Assembly: GCA_029339195.1 (NCBI GenBank)
Contig: JAPTJF010000229.1
Span: 1-64,000 of the forward strand
Direction: 5' to 3'
DNA from: Micractinium sp. NFX-FRZ
Taxonomy: Eukaryota > Chlorophyta > Trebouxiophyceae > Chlorellales > Chlorellaceae
Length of the DNA stretch: 64,000 bases
Made by a program: the position numbers and the translations under genes. Positions 20,217 through 31,893 of this stretch are shown one piece after another (the stretch's first letter is position 1; every line of letters begins with the position of its first letter). The notes below the pieces were generated by a model. That model was not told where the DNA came from and ran no database searches. It saw only the letters and a program-made list of their open reading frames with translations.

Positions 20217-23200
20217 TCACCGCAGCAGCAGTGTGGGCGGCAGCTGCAGCTCCCGGTTCAGCGGGCTGTTCAGCAAGTCTGCCAGCGTGGCCTTGAGCCG
20301 ATCGTTCTCCTGCCGCAGCGCAAGCACCTGCGACAGGGGCGAAGGAAGGCTGGGGAGCATTCCAAGGTGCTGCCCAGCCCCTCTTGCCTCACCACCTCCT
20401 CAACCAAAACATCTCGCAAGCACAGGCCCTGCCTAGACCATACCCGCCCCCTGTTCGTCATCAGCCCACCACCACCCACCTCGTCCGCGGCGTCTGTCCT
20501 GCCCTGCAGCGTGGCAAACCGCTTGCTGGCCTGCGCCTCCAGCAGCCCCCAGGCACGCGCCACCGCCCCCGGCAGCGCGGCATCCACCTTTGCCTGCCAG
20601 TACTGCTTGCTGGTGGGCGGCGCGGTGGTGGCAGCCGAGCCTGCCGGCCTGCTGGGTGTGGCTGCCTGTGCGTCACCCTGCGTGTCCCCACTGCTGCCCA
20701 GCAGCTGCTGCAGCAGGAGGCTCAGGCCCCGCTCCGCCTGCTCCACACTGAAGGTGCTCCTGCCGCTGTCCCCGCTCCCACCAGCGACCTCAGCACCCTC
20801 AGCACCCTCAGCGGCCCCTGGGTCCCGGGGCTCGATCGTGTCAGCCAGGCTGGCACTGCTCCCAGCAGCAGCAGCAGCAAACGCACGCTCCAGGGCAGCC
20901 ACTGTGCTGGTGTGCTGCAGGCCCAGGCTGCGGGCCACAGCGTCAGCGCTCAGGCCGCCTCCCGCCCCTGCCGGCCCCAACACCTGCGCCAGCAGCTGCC
21001 GCACCTGCTGCGACTGCAGCTGCCGGCCGCCAGGGCCCAGCAGCAGGCTCAGGGCGCCGCCGTCTGCAGACGCACACAGCTCCTGCTCTGCCACTGCATC
21101 CATGGCAACAGGCCAGGCGCCGTCAGCATTCTCCTCCGCACCATGTCCTGCCTTTGCCTCCGCTCCCACCCTGCTGCTGCTGGCAGCAGTGCCGTCTTCG
21201 CTGCACGCTGCGGCTCCAGGGTGGTAGGCGGCAATCAGCTGCCCCCGCTGGGCAGCCTCCTCTGCCGACAGCGCCACCACCTCGCCTGGCTCCTCGCCCG
21301 GCCCAAACGCCGCCGCCGCCGCTGCCCTGGCATGGGGATCCACCGCCACCGCCCGCCCCACCAGCTCCAGCTGGCCTGTACCGCCAGCGCTGCCGCCACG
21401 GCTGCCGGCGGGCACCCCTGATGCCGGGCGAGAGTGCGATGGTGGCGGGAGGCCCACCACAAAGGAGGAGATGAAGGCCTCCGCCTCCAGCAGCTGCTCC
21501 AGCAGCTCCCCCAGCTCCTCCTCCTTCATTGCCCGAATCTGCAAGGCGCTGGCAGCAACACACACGCACACACACACACACAAAACGGCAGGAGTTGGTG
21601 CCGCACTGCAGAGCTTCAGCAGCCCCCGGCTCCTCCTCGTCGTTGCCCCCACCTGCACTTCACCATAATCATCCAGCCCCGAGGGATCTGAGTCCAGCAA
21701 GTCATACTGCCATCCCCATCCCAGCTTGCCCCACACAGAAGCTCAAGGCCCCTTCCCGCCCGTCCTCCAACCGCCCACCAGCCCACGTCCACCCCACACA
21801 ACAACTCGCCTGCTCGAAGCGCGCCAGGTCTGCTGCCTTGAAGTGCCTGAACTTGGACTGCAGGTGGTTGAAGGCGCGCGTGACGTGCTGGTACTCGTCG
21901 CTGAGCCGCGCGTTCTCGCTGGCGGCGCGCCCCTCGGCGGCGGCATGCCTCTTGCGCAGCCGATTCAGCACCTCCCACTGCCGCGTGATCTTGCGCTTCT
22001 GCTGCATCAGCGCCTCCTTGGACTCACGCTCACGCTCCACTGCAGCATCAGCAGCAGCAGGCCAATGCGGGATGGCAGGGAGTCAGGCAAGCAGGAGGCA
22101 GAGGCATGTGGCGTCATCGGGAGGGCACTTACCCTCTGTGCGTTTAGCGGCACAAGTCCAGGCGCCCGCCCTGCCATGTCCTCCCTCAGCGCTCTCCACG
22201 CTCCCCAAGATCCCCTATCACACCACACACGCAGCCCCACACCACCTCACGCCACCCACCCCCAGCCCTTCTCATCAACCCAGCATGCTGTGCTTGTATT
22301 CCAGCTTGCCTTCAATTCAGGATGGTACCCCACCCACAATCGCCCAGCCACCCTATTATCCCCCACCCCCTCCTGGCACCCACCCAGCACACGGTAGTTG
22401 TACTCCAGCTTGTCGGCGTTCAGCATGTAGGTCGCCTTGATGCCGTCCAGGTGCGCCTCCAGTGACGCAATCTCAGACTCCAGCCTGCGTCGGGGGACAA
22501 TGAGACGCATTACGGGCGGGGGCATGGTTAGAAGAGGCGCATGCCTAAGCGTGATGGTTGACTCGCTTCCACGCTCAGGTACAGGACAGTACGTTGCTGA
22601 CAATGCCACATGCAAGGGCCTCACACACTGCTGCACCCAGCACGCATGCTGTCACGCCGCGCCGCAGCCAGCTGTGCGAGCACCCACTTGCGCTTCAGCG
22701 CGCCGTGCTCTCCCAGCCCGTCCACCCGCAGCCGCTCCAGCTCGTTCTCATACTGCAGGGGTCGGGGACAGGGGCAGGGCCAAACCAGGATTGCGTGCTT
22801 ATCATGGCAAGCAATCCCCAAAGCAGCAGCCACAGCCACAGCCGCAGGCTGTCCAGGCACTGCACTAACTGTGCTCCCATCTGCCGCATCTCACAACCCC
22901 AGCCACAGGCACAGCTATCCTCATTTCCCTGTCACCACTCCTTCCGTCCACCCTGCCTCACCAGCCACAGCCACCACCATAGACACTCAAGCTCTCCACC
23001 CACTGTCCTCACCCCACCCCATCCCAGTTCAAATACCATGAACCCCTGTTAATCGAGCACCCACCTGCTCGCAGGCCGCCAGGTACTGCTCCATGAACTG
23101 AGCCTCCGCTGCGCTGCGCTGCTCCAGCAGGCGGTCCAGCTCAGCCTTCTGGGCCGCCAGCAGCTCGGTGCGCTCCTGCGGGCGGGGCAGCCAAGTGCAA

Positions 23201-24656
23201 GCAGCAGGCGCAGGGGCCGGGGAATGCTGGGGAGCTGAGGAGGCATCCTCGTGGGTAATGCATGCATGCAGCAGCAGACTGCCGCCAGCTTCCAGGCTGC
23301 CCCTCCAGGAAGGAGTGCAGATCCACATGGGCGAAGCCAAAGCTGCCCAACCAGCGCCACTCCATCCTTACTGCCATTGCTGCCAGAGCCAGCTGAGCCA
23401 AGCCCCATGTGCCGCCACAGCCAGCTGAGCCACTTCCCAAGTCCTGCCTGCCCCGCCCCCCACCTGCAGGTACGACGCCTCCACCGCCTCCAGCTCCCGC
23501 TCCTGCGCCCCTTTCAGCGAGCCGTGCTGGCCGTGCATGGAGGCAATCAGCGCGTCCGTCTCCTCCGACTGCTCCCGCAGCAGCCGCACAAACTGCTCAT
23601 CCCGCCGTGTCAGCAGCGCGCGCAGCGCACACAGCACACCCTCCTTTGACTCCAGCACCCGCGTGCAGTGTGCCGACACCGCTGCGATGCCGGCGGCCAG
23701 CTCCTGCGGGTTTGTAATGCTCTGCATGGTGGTGCCAGCAGCAGTGGGCGGCAGATGGGCAGCTGCACGTGGGCTGTTGGCACATTGACGTGCACCATGC
23801 ACACAGAGCAGCATCTGTGGGCACGATGGCTGACTGTGGAGGGGAGGGCATGAGGGTGCAGCACACAGACAGCGCAGAGCACGTCCAGCACGGCCCCTTG
23901 CGCATCCCGACCAGCACACCCTGCCTGCCTGCCTGCCTGTCTCATACCCAAATTCTGAGCCTGCCCTGCGGCCCAGGGTGGCGCACCTGCAGCTGCTCCC
24001 ACTCCAGATCAATCGCCCGGTTCTCCCTCCGGGTGGCCTCTGCCTCTGCCGCCACCTGCTCACGCAGTGCCGCCTCCTCTGCCTCGCATTCCGAGTGGTG
24101 CACCTCATTCCGCTCCTCCGCCCCTGTCCGCACCGCTTCAGCTGCCGCCTGGTGCTGCGCTAGTAGAGCGCGCACTGCCTCGGCGCTCGCTGCCGCCTGC
24201 TGCTTGCCCTTGGTGGCAGATGCGGCGGAGGCAAAGTGATCAGACTGCCCAATAGTGCCATCTGCGGGGACATCTCCAGACTGTGTTAGTACTCACGGGG
24301 CAGCAAGCACCTGATCGACAAAGCAGCCCAAGTCCGACCCAGCGTTACATGCCCAGGGTGGGCCACAGCGCTGTGTGCAGAGCAGGCTCACCCTGCTTGA
24401 CGCGCTGCTGCTGCTGCACCCGCAGCCGCTCCTGAACACGGGCGCGGCGCTCCGAAATGCGGCGCTCCCTGCAGGCAGGGCAGGGCAAGCGCAGAGGTTT
24501 TGATGGAAGCGGGCAGGCGGGTGAGCGGTGGTTGGCGGCGGGAGGGTTGCCCCGCGGAAAGCCGAGCAGACCAGCGCTCGCTTTGCTGCCCTGCTTCGTG
24601 ACCCGCACACACCTGGCCTTCTCCTCGTCGGCGTCCCACTCCGCTCCGGCGCCCAT
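20217..24656 (-). CDS. DRC1: Dynein regulatory complex subunit 1 (DRC1/PF3/CCDC164 family)
   Basis: DRC1 is a coiled-coil protein of the axonemal nexin-dynein regulatory complex. Eleven exons: 24613-24656, 24392-24468, 23987-24261, 23464-23721, 23065-23175, 22688-22752, 22384-22484, 21810-22039, 21653-21706, 20480-21538, 20217-20327; 794 residues. Family features: RERRISERRARVQERL near the start, a long central coiled coil, KATYMLNADKLEYNYRVL, then QQKRKITRQWEVLNRLRKR, SDEYQHVTRAFNHLQSKFRH, FKAADLARFEQ, IRAMKEEELGELLEQLLEAE, and a final VLALRQENDRLKATLADLL helix. The 54-base exon 9 (YDLLDSDPSGLDDYGEVQ) interrupts the conserved run and is the least certain. Its upstream intron has a GC donor (21809). 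Residues ~420-720 are an Ala/Gly-rich expansion. Every junction stays in frame, so the gene looks intact. Confidence 0.85.
21559..21583. repeat. CA microsatellite in DRC1 intron
   Basis: This is a run of CA dinucleotides with one CG interruption, between exons 9 and 10. Confidence 0.8.
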
Positions 24657-24880
24657 GGCTGCGAGAGCAGGCCAGTCAAACGCTGTCCGAAGCGCCCTTC
24701 CACTTCACAACAGCTAGATTATAGTTTCGAAAAGTGCCGAGAGGTTCAAAGAGGGACAGACAGCCGCGGAATTGGCCGGCCCAATGTGGTCTGGACACGG
24801 TGGCAGGATGGGCGCTTGGCGAGGGCAAAGCTCTTGCCATCCCGCTTCTTATAGAACTTGCTGCAAGACTTTCATTGACA
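24657..24880. promoter_or_regulatory. Bidirectional promoter region, DRC1 / FPGS
   Basis: Only 224 bases separate the two divergent ATG codons, so the promoters share this space. An AT-rich patch (attatagtttcgaaaag, near 24718) lies centrally, and TTCTTATAGAACTTG (24845-24859) lies near the FPGS start. No confirmed TATA box can be named. Confidence 0.45.
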
Positions 24881-27800
24881 ATGGGCGATGCGGAGGACGC
24901 CGAGTATGAGCGGGCGCAGGCGGCGCTCAGCGGCCTTATTTCCGGCCACCGGCGCAAAGATGGCGCCATGTGGTCGCATGCATTTGAGATGATGCAGTGC
25001 TACCTCGAGGCAAGTGCCTGAGAGTGCGAGCCGCGGTGAATTTGGCTTGCTGCCAGCCTCCTGCACCTGCCTGCAGGCGTGACCACGCCCGGCGGCGTCA
25101 ATGCAGATTGTCGGCGCGCGGGCAGGACTCCCGGTACTCCCTACCACTGCCGCCGCCGCCGCCTGCTGCCTGCCGCCACCTGCCCCTGGCTGCCACTCTC
25201 CGCTGCCCCACTGTTCCCGCTCACACGCCCCTGGCCTGCTGCCGCTCCTCCCTTCCCTTGCAGCGCCTGGGACTGGAGCAGGAGCTGCCGCAGCTGAGCG
25301 TGATCCACGTGGCGGGCACCAAGGGCAAGGGGTCCACCTGCGCCATGATTGAGCGGATGCTGCGCCAGGCTGGCTACCGCACCGGACTCTTCACGTCGCC
25401 CCACCTCATCGACGTGCGAGAGCGCATCCGCATCAATGGGTGGGCGCCGGGCAGGAGCCTAGGGAAGGGTCCAGGGTGGCATACCGGTGCTGCTGTGGAC
25501 GCATGAGCTGGCCTGGCGTGTCCCTGCTGGGCGCTGGCCCTGGCACGACTGTGCTGCCGTCCGCTGGCATGCATCTACTAATCACTGGCCACCGCCTGCA
25601 GCTGTGCAAGCCAATGCCCGCTACAGTGCACGTCGGCTGTGGTGTCTGCCGCCAGATGCACTTCACCCTCCCCCTTCTGCCTCCCTTCCTCCCCCCACGC
25701 TGTCCCTGCCATCAGCGTGCCCCTGGACCGCGCCACCACAACCTGTGGTGGTATTTGTACAAGCACGTTCTTACCCTCCCCTTCCCTTCCCTGCTCCCCC
25801 TGCTCCCCCTATCAACAGCGAGCCCGTGGACCGCGCCACCTTCCTGCGCCACCTGTGGTGGTGCTTTGAGAAGCTGGAGGAGAAGGCCGGCGACGACAGC
25901 GGCAAGCCCGCCTACTTCCGCTTCCTCACACTGCTCGGTGCGTGTGAGCCACCGCTGGTGGAATGACATGCCGCTCCGTACGATAGGGCCTGGACAGATG
26001 TTGGAATAGGCGCCTGCTGTTGCTGCCGGTGTTGCTGGGATGTCGGTGGTGGGTCTGCTGCGCTGACGCTGGCGGCGGTGCTGGCCAGTGCTGCTGCTGC
26101 TTCCCACCCTCTTCGTCCACCTCCACCTTCCTGAGCCGTGCATGGATCTGGCCTCCCCTCCCGCCATCGCCCCCGCCCATGCCCACACACTGGCCTCCCC
26201 TGCCCCCCCTTTACACAACACAATGTTCCCTGTGCCGCGCAGCCTGGTGCTGTGACTTGGAGGTGGGGCGCCCTTGCCCACCCCCCCGCCCACCCAGCTC
26301 TGCCCTCTTCCCTCCCGTTCCTCCCCTGCTCCCCCCAGGCTTCAAGGTGTTCCTGGAGGAGAAGGTGGATGTGGTGATTCTGGAGGTGGGGCTGGGCGGG
26401 CGGCTGGACGCCACCAACTGCGTGCGCTCCCCCCTCGTCTGCGGCGTCTCCTCCCTCGGCTTTGACCACATGGAGCTGCTGGGGCACACGCTGCCCGAGA
26501 TTGCAAGGGAGAAGGCGGGCATCTTCAAGCCCGGCGTGCCCGCCTTCACGGTGCCGCAGCGGGAGGACGCGGCGGCGGCGCTGGTGGAGCGCGCGGCGGC
26601 GGTGGGGGCGCCGCTGGCGGTGGTGCGCCCGTGGGAGGGGTACGCGGGTGCTGGCGACGTGGCGCTGGGGCTGGCGGGGGAGCACCAGAAGCTGAATGCA
26701 GCGCTGGCGGTGGCACTGGCGGGCGCGTGGGAGGGGCGTGCACCTGCGGCGGCCGCTGTGGCGGGCGAGGCAGCGGCGGCGCGTGCCGCGGCTGTGGCGG
26801 CGGGGCGGCTGCCAGCCGAGTATGCTGCGGGGCTGCAGGCGGCCAGCTGGCCGGGCAGGGGGCAGGTGGTGCATGACGTGGTCGATGCTGTGCCAGCTGG
26901 CGCCCAGGCAGCGGGCGCAGCAGCAGTGCCGGCCGAGCAGCAGCAGCAGCAGCAGCAGGGTGTGCCCCGCCTGTCCTTTTACCTAGATGGGGCGCACACG
27001 GCAGAGAGCATGGTCACCTGCGGCAACTGGTTTGCCGATGCCGTCGGCGGCCAGGCAGCAGCTGCAGAAGATGGGGCGGCAGCGGCTGAGGCGGCACAGG
27101 CGGCTGAGCAGCAGCAGCCTGGGCTGGTCACGCAGCGCGTGCTGCTCTTCAACTGCATGCAGGCAAGGCTGGGCGGTGCTGCGTTGTGGAGCCCCTGGCT
27201 TCTGCTGCTGCCCTTGCAGCCTGCTTGCCAGCCTCCCTGTCTCCTCCTCTTTCTCCTGTGCCCCACCCTGTCCTCAACCAGCGGCTCCTCCCGCCCCTCC
27301 CCTCCCGCTCCCTGTGCCTCTTGCTTGATGTCGCACCCCTCCCCCTCCCCTCCCCTCCCTACCCCTGCCCCTGTCTTGCAGGAGCGGGACCCCCAGAAGC
27401 TGCTGGCCCTGCTGGCGCAGACGCTGCGCGAGCGCCAGGTCAGCATCCACCACGCTTTCTTCGTCCCCACCGACTCAACCTACATGAAGCTGGGGGCCAG
27501 CCAGGAGCCGCTGAACCTTTCCTGGCAGCACTCCCTGCGCTCCGTGTGGGAGGCCAACATGGGCAGCGGCAGCACCAGCAGCGGTGGCAGCAGCGCCAAC
27601 GGTGCGCTTGGCAGCAGCAGCACGAGCGGCGCCGCCGGGCGTGCAGCTACTGCAGGGGCAGCAAGCCTGCCGCTGCCCCCGCCGCCGGCCGTCCCTGCGC
27701 CCGGCCTGCCAGCAGCGGCGGCGGCGGCGGGGCAAGGCAGCGCGGCTCGTGGAGCGGTGCTGCCCAGCCTGCAAGTCACGCTGGACTGGCTGCGGCGGTG

Positions 27801-27969
27801 TGTACGTGAGGCGCCCACGCTGCGCATGCAAGTGCTGGTCACTGGGTCGCTCTATCTTGTGGGTGATTTGCTGAAGCAGCTGCAGCCGCCACAGCAGCAA
27901 CAGCAGCAGCAGGGCCGCAGCGGCAGTGGCACTGGGGGCCATGTGGGCAGCAAGCCGGCGGGCAGCTGA
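24881..27969 (+). CDS. FPGS: Folylpolyglutamate synthase (FPGS)
   Basis: This ATP-dependent ligase adds glutamates to folates, retaining them for one-carbon metabolism. Five exons: 24881-25009, 25264-25439, 25819-25937, 26339-27162, 27382-27969; 611 residues. Introns 1 and 4 have GC donors (GAG|GCAAGT at 25010, CAG|GCAAGG at 27163). Mur-ligase landmarks: ATP-binding loop [10 protein letters not shown] (residues 59-68), [28 protein letters not shown]-type segment, then [18 protein letters not shown] (FPGS signature), [34 protein letters not shown] and [11 protein letters not shown]. The C-terminal domain contains [29 protein letters not shown] and [11 protein letters not shown]. Ala/Gln/Ser-rich inserts explain the extra length over bacterial FolC. 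No obvious organelle presequence is present. Confidence 0.93.
25708..25760 (+). repeat. FPGS exon echo: copy of exon 3 start
   Basis: The segment atcagcgtgcccctggaccg, followed by cgccaccacaacctgtggtg, repeats the real exon 3 edge at 25811-25865 (atcaacagcgagcccgtgga, then ccgcgccaccttcctgcgcc and acctgtggtggtg). It lies about 100 bases upstream in the same intron and includes the acceptor region. Confidence 0.75.
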
Positions 27970-28800
27970 CGTGCACAACTCACTTGCACGACATGTTTAT
28001 CTGAATCCTCTTGAACCCTGCTTGACATTATGATTACTGTATATGTACCTGTTCGTGATGCGATACAACTTATGTAAGCCGGAGCATTAATAAGAACACC
28101 CAGGTTGATCTGTGTCGGGACGCGCACATTGTGGCAAAGTTGTGATGTGGTCCAACAACGCACCAGACCCCTGTCTGCCAGTCCCCTGGTCTTACCATGC
28201 TCCTGTGGCCCCCAGCGCCGCGCCCCTGCCCACCAATCCGCTTACGGGCCGGCTGTGCGGCAGAGCCACACCAGGCGGCGCATTCACACCGCTTGCTTGC
28301 TGCCCTTGTGCTGCCCAGCTGCGTCATGCTGCTGTCCTGCTGCCCTCGTCACTGACAGCTCACCCAAAGTGGCCTGGCACAACACAGAGGCTAGCGCAGC
28401 ACGGGGCATCACCCACGGCCGCCGGTAGCGTACAACAATGCCAGCACCGGCAGGAATCGACTGTTCAGGGCATGCCCGCACCTGCGCATGCAGAGCTTTT
28501 GACGGCGGATCCTAGCGCACCAGCCAGAGAGAACGTCCACCAGCAGCCTTTGTGTTCGTGCAGCAAGTGCTGCATTGTTATTCAAAGCAAGCTTGTGACT
28601 TTATGAGTTGTGTGGTAACATCCAGTTATTTGTGGGCACCACATGGTGGCATGAGTGTGCATCATACCCGGCTGCTGGCACCAACCACGGCGGCCGCCCG
28701 CTCAGCGTGTGCCACATGGCTAGGGTTCCCAGCCTGGGCGACTTGCACCCTGCTCTTTCCTCGGCCAACTTCACGTGTTTGCTCTCTCGAGTTGCCCGAC
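27970..28800. other. Intergenic region, FPGS 3' end to ankyrin-type gene
   Basis: Tandem plus-strand genes flank this region. The first part is AT-rich 3' UTR. The rest is presumed promoter of the downstream gene. I recognise no further element. Confidence 0.4.
28073..28077 (+). terminator. Candidate TGTAA polyadenylation signal, FPGS
   Basis: TGTAA lies 104 bases after the stop codon within an AT-rich tract. Confidence 0.55.
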
Positions 28801-31267
28801 ATGACGCAGAGCTCGAGCTACGCGCTGTTCGACACCCTGCTTGCGGGCGATGCGGCTGCCGCCCTGCTCCTCTTGGAGAGCGGCGACGAGGGTCTGGTGC
28901 ACGTGGGACCCGCTAAATTGACCACCCTGCATGCCGCTATCGTGGGGCGGTGCGACGAGACGCTGCCTGCCCTGGTGGCGGCGGGCGCGCCGCTGGCGGG
29001 CGAGTTCAACCCTCTGGTGGACGCAGGGGAGGTGGCGGCACTGAAAGAGTTTCTGGAGATCAGGGGGTGGCCCTTATTCACCTGCTCTCGCTTGGGATCC
29101 ACCGCGCTGGACACTGCGGCCCGGTAAGTGCCCGTACGGTGCGTTGGGTGGCAGCATGAACCCGGCCGGCAGTTAGGCGTGCCGTGCCCACACCAGCCTG
29201 GTTGCCACACCACAGCAGCACATGCGGTGGCACAGCTGCATGCTCCATTGTGGTTGCATTAGGGCGGGCTTAGTTTGAATGCGCGTTCCTCAGCCGCCCC
29301 ATCCCATCCCATCCCACCCGACGCTTTAGGCCCGACACTGAACGGCGCACCCGACGCTCCCCCCTGCTTCTGCCGCTGCAGGCATCTCAACGCGACGGCT
29401 GCGCGGCACCTGCTGGCGCACGGCATCCCCGCCGGCGCCGAGGACTACTTGGATGATGCGCTGACCCATCACATGCTGCCTGTAGCTGAGTGCGGGGAGC
29501 AGCAGGAGGAGGCGGCAGAGGTGGCGGGCCTGCTGTGCCAGCAGGGCGCCGACTGCCTGGCGCCACTGGAGGACGGCGGCAGCGTGCTCAGCAGGGCGGC
29601 GCGCGCCAGCGGGCCAGTGGCCGATGCCTGCCTCGCGTCGCTGGATCGGCAGCGGGCAGCGGGCAGCCTGCTGCTGGGCAGCAAGCAGCGGGCCGTGGAG
29701 CTGCTGCTGGGCGCTGCTCGGCGCGGCCACGCCCGGCTGCTGGCTCATGGCATCTCCTGGCTAGAGAGCCGCCTGGAAGAGGCGGGTGCGGTCGGCCAGC
29801 AGGTGGTGGAGGAGGAGGATGCTACAGCACTCTGCCTTATCCTGTTGTCCGCCATGCGAGGCATTGACCCCGCCCCCACGCTGCGCACGCTGCTCTCCAG
29901 CCGGCTGCCCTGGCACCTGCAGCGCGACGTGTCTGCCCTCAACAGCTACAGCCGGCGCACGCTGCTGTCCTGCGCTGCGCTGAGCGGCGACCCTGCAGCC
30001 AGCGTGCCGCTGCAGCACGCGGCAGGGGCGGCGGTGACGGTGGGCGCGCTGCTGGAGGCGGTTCAATCGGTGTCGCTGCCGGGGGTCTCCGTCCTGCTGG
30101 CGTGCGGGCGGCCTGAAGTGGACTTGAGTGAGCCAGCTGTAAAGCTGCTGAACACCGAAGCCTGGAGCTGCCCCATCCATCGCTTGCTGTTCACGATGGT
30201 GGGTAGGCTCCGCGGGAGAGCGGGTGTGGGGAGGGCGCACTGGGTGGGGTTGGATGTTGCGGGGTGAGTGCTGTGGCTGAGTCCCGCCTGCCTGCCCACC
30301 CAACCGCCAGCCTGGATCGCCGCCGGCCAGGGCCTGGCTGAGCCCGCTGTGGTTGAGTCAACCGTGGGGCGCCCTGCGCCGCGCTTGAAGGCTGCGCATC
30401 CCGACCCGGCTCTCCTCCCTGCCCTTTCTCTCTGCCCTCGTCGATGCATGCTGCTTCATTGCCCCTCCTGCTCTGCCTGCCTGCCTGGCTGCAGGCCAGG
30501 TGGCAGGCCAGGTTTGAGAGCGAGGGGCGGCAGCGGCTGCCCATGCGTGTGCTGGAGGCCTTGGCGGCCGCAAGCTACCGCCCCGCCGTCTACCGCCGCG
30601 TGCAGCCACCACCGTTTGCCCGGAGCCTGGGCACAGAGGTGGTGGAGTCTTCGGATCCCTTTGACTTCCACCCGCCCGAGTTGAGCAGCAGGTGTGCTGT
30701 GCACGGGCTGGGGCTCATCTTGGCCAAGGGTTTTGCCCAGGATGAGATGGGCACCAGCCACTGTTGCCTGCGTGTTGTGGCAGTGCCCAAAGCAGCCTGG
30801 CCAAGTCCGCACGGCAGCTGTGTGTGTGTGTGTGTGCGTGCCCCTTACCCTCCTTTCTTGTCCCACTGGTCACCCCTTGCAGCCTGCTGCACGCGGCACG
30901 CGGTGGCGTCTGGAGCCCCGGCACGCACCGCTTCTGGCCAGGCGCATTCCGAGCCGCAGTCCGCACCCTGCTGCTGGCTTTGGCCCGCCGTGGCAGTCAG
31001 GCTGGGCAGCCGCAGGCAGCCGGCAACTTGGCTGTTCTGGGCACTATCCAGAAGAGGAGGAGTGCGCGGCTGGGCAGTGCCAAAGCTGCCACAGGCGATG
31101 CCATAGCGGCGCACGGCGGCCGTGTTTGCAGTGTTGCCCTGGTGTCGGCGCTGCCCGGTGAAGTGCTGCTGCACATACTGCGGCTGGCGGCAGAGCCCAT
31201 GTCGGGATGGCTGGCTGAGCCCGGAGCAGAGGGGGAGGAGTGGGATGAGGGCGGCGACCTGGACTGA
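28801..31267 (+). CDS. Large ankyrin-type protein, function unknown
   Basis: Four exons (28801-29123, 29382-30198, 30495-30691, 30883-31267) give 573 residues from ATG 28801. The N-terminus reads as degenerate ankyrin repeats: [61 protein letters not shown] and AHGIPAGAEDYLDD. The middle continues with similar helical pairs, such as VELLLGAARRGHARLLAHG and RTLLSCAALSGDPAA. The C-terminus has GVWSPGTHRFWPGAFRAAVR, TLLLALARRG, and after a variable stretch ALPGEVLLHILRLAAEPMSG with WL. The last piece looks F-box-like or SOCS-like; I could not confirm either. The short ankyrin protein at 3676 ends in a similar LPxELxxRLAAE motif. Role not inferable beyond protein binding. Confidence 0.75.
30819..30840. 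repeat. TG microsatellite in intron 3 of the ankyrin-type gene
   Basis: This is a (TG)n run with one interruption, about 45 bases before the exon 4 acceptor. Confidence 0.8.
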
Positions 31268-31464
31268 CCCTGCTACCCTGCTGAGTGGCGCGTTGTTTTG
31301 TGTGTTTGCTCGCCTCGTCTTTGTCCTTCGCGGCCGTTGGGAGAGAGGGACAGGATTTTGTGCCGGGCCCCGGGCCGTCTTCCCGGCCATGTCTTGCTGA
31401 GCCCCGCCTGCCCATGCCAATGAACCTCCTTGCTTCAAGCCAAGTTGGCTTTGCTTTGCTGCCG

Positions 31465-31469
31465 TGTAA
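31465..31469 (+). terminator. Candidate TGTAA polyadenylation signal, ankyrin-type gene
   Basis: TGTAA lies 198 bases after the stop codon. Confidence 0.4.
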
Positions 31470-31501
31470 GCCGAGCCAGCAGGTAATGCATAATGAGACA
31501 C

Positions 31502-31620
31502 CAAGGCAGGCAGGCAGGGCACAGCAGGGCACAGCACAGCGCAGCACAGCACAGCATGGCACGGCACAGCACGGCCCAGCCCAGCACAGCACAGCCAGAA
31601 CAGCATGGCACAGCACAGCA
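31502..31620 (+). repeat. GGCACAGCA minisatellite, copy A
   Basis: Short degenerate units (ggcacagca, gcacagcac) follow a GGCAGGCAGGCAG lead-in. The same lead-in and units occur at about 33760-33965 inside an intron of the membrane-protein gene. In both places the array is followed by the same exon. Confidence 0.8.
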
Positions 31621-31639
31621 CCAGCCTTCAGGGTGCCCT

Positions 31640-31893
31640 GGGCCACCAGCACCAGTGTTTGCACACGTCCGCCTGCTTACAACCCCACAAGCCCCCGCTG
31701 CCCACCCTGCCGCTGCAGGCGCACGCATTTTGGCAGTGTCGCTGCTGGCAGTCGTGCTGCAGCTGCCACCGTTGACGGTGCTGCAGCAGCAGTGCATCAT
31801 CGTGGCGGTGGGGGCGGACAGCCTGCTGTACTGCCGGTCCCGTCTGCTGTCCGACCCTCTTACCCAGAACAGCATAAGCACCACATGTGTGCA
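31640..31893 (+). pseudogene. Relic duplicate of membrane-protein exon 3 and its upstream intron
   Basis: From 31640 the sequence parallels 34020-34240: cctgcttacaaccccacaa, the C-rich acceptor tract, and then an exon copy from 31719 reading ARILAVSLLAVVLQLPPLTV with LQQQC, then GADSLLYCRSRLLSDPLTQ. The functional exon (from 34091) reads TRILAVSLLAVVLQLPPLAV. The copy has diverged at several sites and loses similarity after about 31870, and no partner exons are found nearby. It is best read as a dead segmental duplicate, although its reading frame is still open. Confidence 0.75.

Noticed and set aside
26020..26338. Upstream extension of FPGS exon 4
   Set aside because: It is open by chance. 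A CCCCCCAG acceptor at 26338 and the conserved [11 protein letters not shown] junction place the exon start at 26339.
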